From the NCBI RefSeq assembly GCF_000686885.1, contig NZ_JMLU01000002.1:62001-126000 (forward strand): a DNA stretch of 64,000 nucleotides. Reading direction: 5' to 3'. The DNA comes from Flavobacterium sasangense DSM 21067. Lineage in GTDB: Bacteria; Bacteroidota; Bacteroidia; Flavobacteriales; Flavobacteriaceae. Both the position numbers and the translations under genes were made by a program. Positions within the stretch are counted from its first letter, which is position 1. Each line of letters starts with the position of its first letter. Positions 27,381-35,709 of the stretch are shown here, one piece after another. The notes beneath the pieces are model-generated. The model was not told where the DNA came from. It saw nothing but the letters and a program-made list of their open reading frames with translations, and ran no database searches.

Positions 27381-27409
27381 AAAACGCCTGAAGTAATTCA
27401 GGCGTTTTT
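27381..27409. terminator. Bidirectional terminator
   Basis: AAAACGCCTGAA (27381-27392) pairs perfectly with 27397-27408, loop GTAA. T runs exist on both strands, and the hairpin lies between convergent genes (the DEAD-like gene and the M3 peptidase). Confidence 0.88.
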
Positions 27410-27413
27410 GTTA

Positions 27414-29534
27414 TTATTTAGCTTGGTCTAAACCTCTTTTTCTTAGTAATGGTTCTGTACTTGGTTCAGCACCTCTAAAGCTTTTGTAAAGTTCCATTGG
27501 ATCTTCAGTTCCTCCTTTTTCTAATACATTTTTTCGGAATGATTTTGCGTAATCTTGGTTGAATAATCCGTTTATTTTGAATACTTCAAACGCATCGGTA
27601 TCTAAAACTCCAGACCAAATATAGCTGTAATATCCTGCTGAATAACCGCCCGCAAAAATATGATTGAAATAGGTACTTCTATATCTTGGAATTATGGTAC
27701 TTGGTAAGTTAATTTTGTTCATCGCTTCTTTTTCAAAAGTTTCAGCATTAACCGTAATGTTTCCTTTTTGAGTGTGATATTGCATATCTAAAAGTGAAGC
27801 CGCTAAATATTCTGTAGTAGCAAATCCTTGATCAAAAGTTCCCGCTTTTTGCATTTTTTCAATTAACGCATCCGGAATAACTTCTCCTGTTTTATAGTGT
27901 TTTGCATACATTTTCATTACTTCTGGTTCGGCTGCCCAGTTTTCCATAATTTGCGATGGTAATTCTACGAAATCTCTCGGAACACTTGTTCCTGCTAAGC
28001 TTTCATAATTTACATTTGATAATAATCCGTGTAAAGCGTGTCCGAATTCATGGAAGAACGTACTTACTTCATCAAAAGTTAATAAAGCTGGAGCGTTTTC
28101 TGTTGGTTTGGTGAAATTACAAACGATTGAAACTACTGGAGCAATTCGTTTTCCGTTCTCCATTTTTTGAGTACGATACGATGTCATCCAAGCGCCACCT
28201 CTTTTAGAAGCTCTTGGGTGGAAATCCATGTATAAAATTCCGACATGATTTCCGTTAGCTTCTATAACTTCCCAAACGGTTACGTCTTCATGATATTTTG
28301 GTACATTATTTAATTGTTTGAATTGTAAGCCATATAAATTTTTACAAACCGTAAAAACACCTTCTCTTGTTTTTTCTAAACTGAAGTAAGGTTTCATTTC
28401 TTGTTCATCCAAATCAAAACGTTCCTTTCTGATTTTTTCAGCGTAATACCTCCAGTCATAAGGTTGAACTTCATCTTTGATTCCGTCTTTTAACATCATT
28501 TCTTTGATGTCAGCTGCTTCTTTGTTAGCCATGTTTAAAGCTGGAGTCCATAAATCCATCAGCAATTTAGTAGCGGTTTCAGGATTTTTAGCCATCGATT
28601 TTTCTAACACATAATCTGCGTGTGTTTCATAACCCAAAAGACGTGCTTTTTCACTTCTTAAGTTTGCAATTTTGATTGCTAATTCTTTGTTGTCTTTGTC
28701 GTTATTGTTGTTCGCTCGCAGTTGGTAAGCATTCCAAATTTCCTTACGTAAGTTTCTGTTTGAACTGTATTGTAAAAATGGCATCACACTAGAATTAGAT
28801 AACGTAAATACCCATTTTCCAGCTTTTCCTTTCGCTTTAGCATCAGCAGCAGCTGTTTCAATAAGTTCGTTTGGTAATCCAGCTAAATCTTTTGCGTCAG
28901 AAATTATTAATTCATACGAATTGGTTTCGGCTAAGATATTTTGTCCGTATTTTAAAGTAGCAACCGCCATTTCAGAGTTGATTTCTCTTAAGCGTTTTTT
29001 ATTTTCTTCTGATAAATTAGCACCACTTCTAACAAAGTTTTTGTAAAGATTCTCTAAAATCTTAGCTTGTTCTTTATTTAACTTAAAGTTTTTTTGGTTG
29101 TCCCAAACGCTTTTTACTCTTTGGAATAAAGCATCATTCAAATAAATATTATCGTTATGTGCTGATAATTTTGGAGCCAATTCTTTTGCAATTGCCTGAA
29201 TATCTTCGTTGGTATTCGCACTGTTTAAATTGTAAAAAACGGTGCTTACTCTAGCTAATAATTTTCCCGAATTTTCCATTGCTAAAACCGTGTTGTCAAA
29301 CGATGGTTTTTGTTTATTGGAAACTATCGCATTGATTTCGGCTTCTTGTTTTTTTATTCCTTCTAAAATGGCAGGTTTAAAATGCTCATTTTTAATTAAA
29401 TCGAATGGCGGAACTTGATAAGGCGTAGTATATGTTTCAAAAAACGGATTCATAACGGTTTTGTTTTTGTCTTGTGAATTAACTATGACAGCACTTGTTA
29501 AGGCTGAAAATAAAAGTAATGTTTTGATTTTCAT
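27414..29534 (-). CDS. M3-family metallopeptidase (peptidyl-dipeptidase Dcp-like)
   Basis: 706 residues with an N-terminal signal sequence (MKIKTLLLFSALTSAVIVNSQ), so probably periplasmic, whereas E. coli Dcp is mainly cytoplasmic. The zinc site HEFGH is at 495-499 (FFHEFGHALHGLLS), with the third ligand glutamate expected in the following helix (ESLAGTSVPRDFVELPSQIMENW). Length and the C-terminal words FAGGYSAGYYSYIWSGVLDTDAF match the Dcp branch, which trims dipeptides from peptide C-termini. It is a single gene between a bidirectional terminator and an ABC-F gene that is transcribed away from it. Confidence 0.94.
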   Translation of the reverse strand: MKIKTLLLFSALTSAVIVNSQDKNKTVMNPFFETYTTPYQVPPFDLIKNEHFKPAILEGIKKQEAEINAIVSNKQKPSFDNTVLAMENSGKLLARVSTVFYNLNSANTNEDIQAIAKELAPKLSAHNDNIYLNDALFQRVKSVWDNQKNFKLNKEQAKILENLYKNFVRSGANLSEENKKRLREINSEMAVATLKYGQNILAETNSYELIISDAKDLAGLPNELIETAAADAKAKGKAGKWVFTLSNSSVMPFLQYSSNRNLRKEIWNAYQLRANNNNDKDNKELAIKIANLRSEKARLLGYETHADYVLEKSMAKNPETATKLLMDLWTPALNMANKEAADIKEMMLKDGIKDEVQPYDWRYYAEKIRKERFDLDEQEMKPYFSLEKTREGVFTVCKNLYGLQFKQLNNVPKYHEDVTVWEVIEANGNHVGILYMDFHPRASKRGGAWMTSYRTQKMENGKRIAPVVSIVCNFTKPTENAPALLTFDEVSTFFHEFGHALHGLLSNVNYESLAGTSVPRDFVELPSQIMENWAAEPEVMKMYAKHYKTGEVIPDALIEKMQKAGTFDQGFATTEYLAASLLDMQYHTQKGNITVNAETFEKEAMNKINLPSTIIPRYRSTYFNHIFAGGYSAGYYSYIWSGVLDTDAFEVFKINGLFNQDYAKSFRKNVLEKGGTEDPMELYKSFRGAEPSTEPLLRKRGLDQAK

Positions 29535-29643
29535 TTTGGTGAAATTTAAAACGTAAAAATAAGAGATTTCTATTGCTAAGTCTAAAACTTAACGATATTT
29601 TATGAAATGTGTTCACAGCATTCCAAAATCTGAATTTTAAAGT

Positions 29644-29651
29644 TATCTTTG
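29644..29651 (+). promoter_or_regulatory. Candidate -7 element for the first ABC-F gene
   Basis: TATCTTTG, followed by CACC, fits TAnnTTTG. The predicted leader (about 29658-29715) consists mainly of the word repeat at 29664-29711. Confidence 0.5.
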
Positions 29652-29663
29652 CACCTTCAAAAA

Positions 29664-29711
29664 TTTAAGGAAACACTTTTAACCTTTTTAAACCTTAAAC
29701 TTTTAAACTTA
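29664..29711 (+). repeat. Leader word repeat C
   Basis: Degenerate CTTTTAAAC/CCTTAAAC words fill the leader. TTTAAGG (29664-29670) is complementary to CCTTAAA (29693-29699). It ends five bases before the ABC-F ATG and has the same vocabulary as element A at 25450. Confidence 0.45.
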
Positions 29712-29715
29712 CATT

Positions 29716-31350
29716 ATGATTACAGTAAACGACATTGCCGTAGAATTTGGCGGAACCACTCTTTTTAGCGAAGTAACTTTTGCCATTAATGAATCCGATA
29801 AAATTGCCCTTATGGGTAAAAATGGAGCAGGAAAATCTACGCTTTTAAAAATTGTTGCAGGAGTAAATAAACCAACTCGTGGTGTTATTTCGGCGCCAAG
29901 TGATGCTGTAATTGCTTATTTACCGCAGCATTTGCTAACGGAAGATAATTGCACTGTAATGGAAGAAACATCAAAAGCATTTGCTTCGGTGTTGAACATG
30001 AAAAAAGAAATCGACGAAATCAATGAACAATTGACTGTTCGTACCGATTATGAAAGCGATGAGTACATGAAATTGATTGAAAAAGTTTCGGAATTATCTG
30101 AAAAATATTATTCAATTGAAGAAGTAAATTATGAAGCCGAAGTTGAAAAAATATTAAAAGGATTAGGATTTGAAAGAGAAGATTTCAATCGCCCAACAAA
30201 AGAATTTTCTGGAGGTTGGAGAATGCGAATTGAATTGGCAAAAATTCTATTAACAAAACCTGATTTAATTCTTCTAGATGAGCCAACCAATCACTTGGAT
30301 ATGGACAGTATAGAATGGTTGGAAGAATTTTTGATTACCCAAGCCAAAGCAGTTATGGTAATTTCGCACGATAGAGCGTTTGTTGATAATATCACAAATC
30401 GTACTATCGAAGTTACAATGGGAAGAATTTATGATTATAAAGCCAAATATTCTCATTATTTAGAATTGCGAAAAGACAGACGCGTTCACCAGCAAAAAGC
30501 ATACGAAGAACAACAAAAATTCATTGCAGATAATCAAGCGTTTATTGAACGTTTTAGAGGAACATTTTCTAAAACGGAGCAAGTACAATCACGTGTTCGA
30601 ATGTTAGAAAAAATTGTTCCTATTGAGGTTGATGAAATAGATACTTCTGCTTTAAAATTGAAATTTCCACCATCTGCGCGTTCAGGACAATATCCTGTAA
30701 TTGTTAAAGATTTAGAAAAATCGTATGGAGATAAACTAATTTTTAAAGATGCGAATTTAGTTATAGAACGCGGTCAAAAAGTAGCTTTCGTGGGGAAAAA
30801 TGGTGAAGGTAAATCAACTATGATTAAAACCATTATGAAAGAAATTGAAATTAATGGCGGTTCGGTAGAAATTGGTCACAATGCACAAATTGGGTATTTT
30901 GCTCAAAATCAAGCCGCACAATTAGACGAAAATGCAACTATTTTTGAAACGATTGATAGAATTGCTGTTGGCGATGTTCGAACACAAATTAAAAATATTT
31001 TGGGTGCCTTTATGTTTCAAGGTGATGATATTCAAAAGAAAGTGAAAGTGCTTTCTGGAGGAGAAAAAACGCGTTTAGCAATGATTAAATTATTGTTAGA
31101 ACCCGTGAATCTTTTAATTTTAGATGAGCCTTCGAACCATTTAGATATGAAAACGAAAGACATCATCAAAGATGCATTGCGTGATTTTGATGGAACTTTA
31201 ATTTTAGTTTCTCACGATCGTGATTTCTTAGATGGTTTAGCTGAAAAAGTATTTGAATTTGGAAATAAACGTGTGAAAGAACATTTCGAAGATATTAAAG
31301 GATTCTTAGCGCACAAGAAAATGGAATCGTTGAAAGAGATTGAAAAATAA
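29716..31350 (+). CDS. ABC-F family ATPase (ribosome-associated type)
   Basis: 544 residues, two ABC domains and no membrane segments. Domain 1: Walker A GKNGAGKS (34-41), signature FSGGWRMRIELA, Walker B LILLDEPTNHLD. Domain 2: Walker A GKNGEGKST, signature LSGGEKTRLAM, LLILDEPSNHLD. The linker between domains (the P-site tRNA interaction motif in this superfamily) is rich in charged residues (HYLELRKDRRVHQQKAYEEQ). ABC-F proteins act on the ribosome to relieve stalling or mediate antibiotic protection; which branch this is cannot be decided here. Single gene with a terminator. Confidence 0.94.
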   Translation: MITVNDIAVEFGGTTLFSEVTFAINESDKIALMGKNGAGKSTLLKIVAGVNKPTRGVISAPSDAVIAYLPQHLLTEDNCTVMEETSKAFASVLNMKKEIDEINEQLTVRTDYESDEYMKLIEKVSELSEKYYSIEEVNYEAEVEKILKGLGFEREDFNRPTKEFSGGWRMRIELAKILLTKPDLILLDEPTNHLDMDSIEWLEEFLITQAKAVMVISHDRAFVDNITNRTIEVTMGRIYDYKAKYSHYLELRKDRRVHQQKAYEEQQKFIADNQAFIERFRGTFSKTEQVQSRVRMLEKIVPIEVDEIDTSALKLKFPPSARSGQYPVIVKDLEKSYGDKLIFKDANLVIERGQKVAFVGKNGEGKSTMIKTIMKEIEINGGSVEIGHNAQIGYFAQNQAAQLDENATIFETIDRIAVGDVRTQIKNILGAFMFQGDDIQKKVKVLSGGEKTRLAMIKLLLEPVNLLILDEPSNHLDMKTKDIIKDALRDFDGTLILVSHDRDFLDGLAEKVFEFGNKRVKEHFEDIKGFLAHKKMESLKEIEK

Positions 31351-31354
31351 AATG

Positions 31355-31376
31355 AAAGCTCCAATTGGAGCTTTTT
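31355..31376. terminator. Terminator overlapping the end of the sigma operon
   Basis: AAAGCTCC (31355-31362) and GGAGCTTT (31367-31374) with loop AATT, flanked by T-rich sequence both ways. It ends at the stop codon of the convergent gene (31375-31377). Confidence 0.8.
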
Positions 31377-31911
31377 AATTTTTAGTGCTTATTGAATAAT
31401 TAATTAACGTTTTGTAAAATCTAGGAAAACCAATATTGTTAATTTCTGTTGTTTCTAATTTTAGATTATTTGCTACATTCAAAGTGTCAGCTCTTTTGTC
31501 ATTATATAAAGGCATTTGAATACTAACTAATTTATTGTTAGACAAGTTCAGATTTTTGATAATTCCATTTGTGTAATAGAAAGATACTATTTTATTGTCA
31601 GAAAAATTAACAGCTTCAAGATTTCTAACCTCATTAAAAACAACTTTTTTTGAAATTCTATTATGACTAAAATTTAGTTTTTGAATTCCTTTAGGTAATT
31701 TATTTTCATCGAAAGTAGTAATTCTATTTTTAGAAATATTAAGTTCAATTATCGTGAATTTTGATAAATCAGGTTGTGTTTTTAAATTTCTATTCGATAA
31801 ATCAAGATGATAAATTGTATCGGATTGACTTAATTCATTACTATTGAATTTTGTGTAAGTTTTGCAGCTTGATAGTTGGAAAAGTAGAAGTAATACGATG
31901 ATTTTATTCAT
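31375..31911 (-). CDS. Leucine-rich-repeat lipoprotein, short copy
   Basis: 178 residues with a lipoprotein signal (MNKIIVLLLLFQLSSC, Cys16). From residue 34 onwards there are leucine-rich repeats: LDLSNRNLKTQPDLSKF, IIELNISKNRIT, IQKLNFSHNRIS, LEAVNFSDNKIV, IKNLNLSNNKLV, DTLNVANNLKL. The fold is a small LRR solenoid anchored to a membrane, suited to protein binding. It follows a related, slightly larger LRR lipoprotein by 15 bases at the distal end of the ECF sigma operon. Function is unknown. Confidence 0.85.
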   Translation of the reverse strand: MNKIIVLLLLFQLSSCKTYTKFNSNELSQSDTIYHLDLSNRNLKTQPDLSKFTIIELNISKNRITTFDENKLPKGIQKLNFSHNRISKKVVFNEVRNLEAVNFSDNKIVSFYYTNGIIKNLNLSNNKLVSIQMPLYNDKRADTLNVANNLKLETTEINNIGFPRFYKTLINYSISTKN

Positions 31912-31926
31912 AAGGTTTAAATTAAT

Positions 31927-32589
31927 TTAAAAACAAATAATTGGTTTTGTTGGTCGAGGAATTCGTTTAGTTTTTAATTTCTTTGGATTGTTAGTTTGTA
32001 TTAAAGTGTCAATTTTTTCAACAGCGAATAAAACTTCGGAATTAATATTTGGATTATTTGAAATGTCTAAATAATGGATATTGTCATGTAAATGAATATT
32101 TTCAATTAAATTGTTTGAAAGGACTGTCTTTCTTAGGGTTGATTTATTATCAAAAAAACTATATGAGAAGAGTTTTAATTTATTATTTGACAAATCAATT
32201 TCTTCAAAATTAATGGTAGTATTATTTTTTATTTCTTTTTCCTTTATTCCAAAGAACGAATTTTTACTGTTAAAAACATAAAAGTTTCGTAAAGTGTTAT
32301 CTGTACATCTCAATTTTCTCAATGTCAAAGGTAATTTGCTAAGTGGTATTGTGTCTAAATTATTGTGTGATACATCCAATGCAATAATTTTATACATAGA
32401 TAAATCAGGAAGTGAGTCTAATTTTTTATAGGATAAATCTAATTTTAGTATGGTATCAGTTTTGCTTAGATTTGATAAAATTTCAGCAACACTTTTCTCT
32501 TTTTCTTGTTGAGGTAAATTTGTTTTCATTTGGATTTCCTTTTTACAAGAAATTAAAAATGAAGCGAGTAAAATTAGTACACTTTTCAT
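31927..32589 (-). CDS. Leucine-rich-repeat lipoprotein, long copy
   Basis: 220 residues with lipobox LISC (Cys15) and the LRR words LKLDLSYKKLDSLPDLSMY, IIALDVSHNNLDTIPLSKLP, LRKLRCTDNTLRNF, NFEEIDLSNNKLKLF, LRKTVLSNNLIENI, HYLDISNNPNI. It shares its early layout (SDTI/TDTILKLDLSYKKL then LPDLS) with the next gene, so the two are diverged duplicates. It is probably an outer-membrane or periplasmic lipoprotein binding another protein. It lies 43 bases behind a small secreted protein in the same minus-strand unit. Confidence 0.85.
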   Translation of the reverse strand: MKSVLILLASFLISCKKEIQMKTNLPQQEKEKSVAEILSNLSKTDTILKLDLSYKKLDSLPDLSMYKIIALDVSHNNLDTIPLSKLPLTLRKLRCTDNTLRNFYVFNSKNSFFGIKEKEIKNNTTINFEEIDLSNNKLKLFSYSFFDNKSTLRKTVLSNNLIENIHLHDNIHYLDISNNPNINSEVLFAVEKIDTLIQTNNPKKLKTKRIPRPTKPIICF

Positions 32590-32632
32590 AATGCCGTTTT
32601 GTATATATTTACTTCAAATTTCATTCCAAAAC

Positions 32633-32974
32633 TTATTTCTTCTTCCACTTCTCAAAACCTAAAACACTTGGCTTGATTTCTTTTTGCCATTGATTTCCGT
32701 AATTTTTGTTTAAATATTCAAAAACCAATTCATTTTTAGCTTCATATTCTTCAAAATTAGTTGGAGCAATGCAACCAAAATCGTGAAATTGAATATTGTA
32801 TTTTTTAGCAAAAGCTAAATCTTCTTTTGTGATTACAGAGGCAATTCCGCCTAAAACATAAATCGTTTTGGTGTTCGAATTGATTTCGATTTTAATCGTG
32901 TCGTTTTGTTTTTTCTCTTGTGCATGGATTGCAAAGGAGAAAAATAATGCTATGGTTGTTAATTTAAAGTTCAT
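32633..32974 (-). CDS. Small secreted protein of unknown function
   Basis: 113 residues from the ATG at 32974, giving a good signal peptide (MNFKLTTIALFFSFAIHAQ). A longer frame to 33019 overlaps the previous gene more and hides this signal, so it was not used. The mature part contains TIYVLGGIASVITKEDLAFAKKYNIQFHDFGCIAP and ends FEKWKKK. I do not recognise the family. It overlaps the stop of the upstream plug-domain gene by 11 bases, so it is translationally coupled to it. Confidence 0.75.
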   Translation of the reverse strand: MNFKLTTIALFFSFAIHAQEKKQNDTIKIEINSNTKTIYVLGGIASVITKEDLAFAKKYNIQFHDFGCIAPTNFEEYEAKNELVFEYLNKNYGNQWQKEIKPSVLGFEKWKKK

Positions 32975-34088
32975 TGTTTTTAATTTTTGATGAAACATCT
33001 GAACCTCCCCATTCGACAAGTGTAAAACCTTTTCTTTCGGTTTTTGGAAGTTGTTGTTCGTTAATTTGAGTAAAATTTTCTAAACCATAAAAATCCATAT
33101 AAATTCTAATTGTAGTTTCTGGTTTTGGATTTACCTTTAAAGTAGCTATTTCATTACATTCTTCATTGATTAAGAAATGAATAAAATTATATTTATTTCG
33201 TTCTAATATGTGTAACCAATATTGAATAAATTCATTCGTTTCCTGATTGTTTAAACCAATGTATTCAAGTTTTTCGATGAAAAATTCAGTTAACTTTTCT
33301 TTTGGAACAATAAAACCATCTTCATATTTATAATGTGCTGAAGGAAAATCAATGGTTCCGTCCCAAAATAAAGAACTATAATAACGATTGGTTTTCTTGT
33401 CAAAGATTTGTCCGTTTGGTTCAGCAATTACTTCCCACTTTTTATCGTATTTAGGAAAAGTAGTTAGTAATTTTCCTTTTAAATCGAGTTTTATATCAAT
33501 TGCTGTTTTTTCAGTTGGATAAAGATAAATCACTGGTTTTTCCAACATAATTTGTTGGTCGGCTTTGAGATTAACTACAAGATTCTCATTGTTTTCTATT
33601 TTAATTTTATGTGATTTAAATTCTAAAAATGAAATTTCTAAAATGTCATTTATTTTAACTTCAATAGAAAATTTCCCATCAAAATCGGCTTGTGTTTCTG
33701 CTTTTGAATTTAAATTTTTTATATAGGCTCCAGGTATTGGAAGTTTCTCGCAATCGTAAACTGTTCCAGAAATTTTAAAAACATCGCTTTCGTTTTTTAT
33801 TGAATTTTCAGGGGAATATTTTTTATATAATTTCTTTAATTCTCGTTTAGAAATATCTTTTGTAGTAATTAGAATGGCACCGTTTTTACCAATTTGTCCA
33901 TAGATTGCTATTGCCTCTTTATCTTTTAAAACATTTACAGATTCAATATTTTTTGGATCAATTGCATTTAAAATATCTTTATGAACAATTTTTTCGTTTA
34001 CAACAATTAGAGCTTCATTGTTTGGTTTTTCTTGTCCAAAGGTGGTTATCGTGAATAGATAAAACAGTAGTATTTTTAATGATTCCAT
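32964..34088 (-). CDS. TonB-plug-like / carboxypeptidase-regulatory fusion with KPVIYLYP domain
   Basis: 374 residues with a signal peptide (to TTFGQ). Residues 25-80 have the TonB-receptor plug word (IDPKNIESVNVLKDKEAIAIYG, GKNGAILITTK). Residues 103-172 are a CarboxypepD_reg-like beta-sandwich (ISGTVYDCEKLPIPGAYI to GKFSIEV). From about 181 comes a third domain opening KPVIYLYP with a later YYSSLFWDG word, which I recall from other bacterial surface proteins. There is no beta barrel, so it is not a transporter. It is the third gene of the ECF sigma operon and may sense or couple through the plug module. Confidence 0.75.
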   Translation of the reverse strand: MESLKILLFYLFTITTFGQEKPNNEALIVVNEKIVHKDILNAIDPKNIESVNVLKDKEAIAIYGQIGKNGAILITTKDISKRELKKLYKKYSPENSIKNESDVFKISGTVYDCEKLPIPGAYIKNLNSKAETQADFDGKFSIEVKINDILEISFLEFKSHKIKIENNENLVVNLKADQQIMLEKPVIYLYPTEKTAIDIKLDLKGKLLTTFPKYDKKWEVIAEPNGQIFDKKTNRYYSSLFWDGTIDFPSAHYKYEDGFIVPKEKLTEFFIEKLEYIGLNNQETNEFIQYWLHILERNKYNFIHFLINEECNEIATLKVNPKPETTIRIYMDFYGLENFTQINEQQLPKTERKGFTLVEWGGSDVSSKIKNNEL

Positions 34089-34127
34089 TATTTTGTTTTT
34101 TTTAAATTTGTTTTAAACCTATTCTTG

Positions 34128-35021
34128 TTATTTCTTAATCGTAATAATCACAACTCCTTTTTTCCCTTTTTCGCCATAAATCGGAATAGCTCTTTCAGGT
34201 TCTAAAATAATGATGGTGTCAATTTTTTGTTTACTCAATGGTGCATATGGACTTGTAGGATTTTCTCCAAATAGTGATTCTTCCGAATATTCAACACCAT
34301 TTATATAATAAATAGGTTCTTTTAATTCCACCACCGACTCAATTTCATCTGGATTCAAATTATTTAGCGATTTTTTACTCAATTTTCCATCAATAAGTAA
34401 TAAATCATCATTTGCTACTTTTTTATCTTTTTCTTGGGTTGTCTCTGCCGATTTCATTGTAATATCATAACGTTTTACTTTAGCTAAATAACCTGAATTA
34501 TTCGTTGTAGCTGAATTAGACATACTATTATTGTAACTAGGAACTAAACTCGTTTTAGCCACTTCTTGAACTTCTTCCATGGCAATTGGAGCAGAAAGAA
34601 CAACTTCTTTTTTCGATTTGTAATTGATGGTGTCGTTAATTACAATGTTGTTTTGAATTACGATTTGTTGTTGTAAAATTTGTTCCGCTTCTTTTTTAAT
34701 TTCCGGAGTCGTATTTACAAATCCATTAGCCGATTCTGGTGTTGGAATCGTGTTTTTTGATGAATCAATAGTAGTAACTGTATTTTCAGGAACAACTACA
34801 TTTTCTTTTTCTTGCAATAAGAAAAGCGTTAATGTTCCTACCAAAATTATCGATGCTGCCACTGCCAATTTTTTCCACAAATGTTTCTCTTTTTGAAGCG
34901 TTTGTGTTTCTAGCTTGTCTTCCACTCGAGCCCAAATCTTCTCCATACCTGGAAAGTCTTTTTGCTCGGCGTTTTCGGTAGCTTGTTGTATTTTTTTATA
35001 TAATTTTTCTTCTGTTCCCAT
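34128..35021 (-). CDS. Membrane anti-sigma-like protein with plug-like C-terminus
   Basis: 297 residues. The cytoplasmic N-terminus (1-46) is helical with FPGMEKIWARVEDKLE. One membrane helix follows (about 48-66, LAVAASIILVGTLTLFLL), then a long polar periplasmic region. The end (about 235-297) carries the same plug-like word as the next gene (IYYINGVEYSEESL, IPIYGEKGKKGVVIITIK). Position two bases after an ECF sigma gene and single-pass topology make an anti-sigma role likely, although no zinc anti-sigma (HxxxCxxC) motif is present. The plug word at the end could be where a periplasmic signal is read. Confidence 0.75.
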   Translation of the reverse strand: MGTEEKLYKKIQQATENAEQKDFPGMEKIWARVEDKLETQTLQKEKHLWKKLAVAASIILVGTLTLFLLQEKENVVVPENTVTTIDSSKNTIPTPESANGFVNTTPEIKKEAEQILQQQIVIQNNIVINDTINYKSKKEVVLSAPIAMEEVQEVAKTSLVPSYNNSMSNSATTNNSGYLAKVKRYDITMKSAETTQEKDKKVANDDLLLIDGKLSKKSLNNLNPDEIESVVELKEPIYYINGVEYSEESLFGENPTSPYAPLSKQKIDTIIILEPERAIPIYGEKGKKGVVIITIKK

Positions 35022-35023
35022 GA

Positions 35024-35557
35024 CTATTTTGCTTTTTGATAATAAAAAGTTCTTACCAATTCTTTTAATTTACTTTTTGCCGCATTCAATTGCGATTTCG
35101 ATGTGCCTTTGCTAATACCAAGTTGTTCTGCAATTTCTTTGTGTGAATAGCCTTCAATCACAAACAAATTAAAAATCGTTTGGCATCCATCAGGAATATA
35201 ATTCAGTAAATTGAGCAAATCTTCTTCTTCTAAATCAGTGACTTCATCTGCTAAAGGTTGCGAATTGTAGCTCACATCTTCCAAATACAAATTAAAGTTG
35301 ATGTTCTTTTTAATTTGTAACAGACAATTGTTTACGGTTATTTTTCGCGCCCAAGCTTCAAAAGCCAAATCTTCTTTTAGTTGATCTATTTTTGTAAATA
35401 GGGTAAAAAAAGCATCGGCCAATACTTCTTCTATTTCTTCCTCCTTTTTTAAATACCGTTTGCACAAACGATAAAGTTTTGGCGCCATAATTTCATACAC
35501 CATGCGTTGCGCTTCGCGGTGTTGTTTTCGGCAGCCTTGTATGTGTTTTACATCCAT
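35024..35557 (-). CDS. ECF-type RNA polymerase sigma factor
   Basis: 177 residues with sigma region 2 (about 15-85: MVYEIMAPKLYRLCKRYLKKEEEIEEVLADAFF, FEAWARKITVNNCL) and region 4 (about 115-170: YIPDGCQTIFNLFVIEGYSHKEIAEQLGISKGTSKSQL, helix-turn-helix). No region 1.1 or 3, as expected for the ECF group. It should direct RNA polymerase to a small regulon and be held by the membrane protein that starts two bases downstream. It heads a possible six-gene unit down to 31375. The leader upstream is a repeat element instead of a recognisable promoter. Confidence 0.93.
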   Translation of the reverse strand: MDVKHIQGCRKQHREAQRMVYEIMAPKLYRLCKRYLKKEEEIEEVLADAFFTLFTKIDQLKEDLAFEAWARKITVNNCLLQIKKNINFNLYLEDVSYNSQPLADEVTDLEEEDLLNLLNYIPDGCQTIFNLFVIEGYSHKEIAEQLGISKGTSKSQLNAAKSKLKELVRTFYYQKAK

Positions 35558-35576
35558 AAAGTATTTTTTTCAAAAA

Positions 35577-35651
35577 TCAAGTTCAATTTCAACTTCAATG
35601 TTCAATTTTTTACTTTTTGTACTTGAACTTGACATTGTACTTGAACTTGAC
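35577..35651. repeat. Leader repeat element G
   Basis: TTGTACTTGAACTTGAC is present twice, exactly (35617-35633 and 35635-35651, 18-base period). TCAAGTTCAA (35577-35586) is its inverted complement (TTGAACTTGA at 35623-35632 and 35641-35650). It lies 19 bases upstream of the ECF sigma start and can form a long imperfect hairpin. Confidence 0.75.
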
Positions 35652-35709
35652 TTCCTTTTTTATATAGAGCAGAAAAGTTGGTAAAAGGTTGGGAAGGAAG
35701 TGAAAAAAA

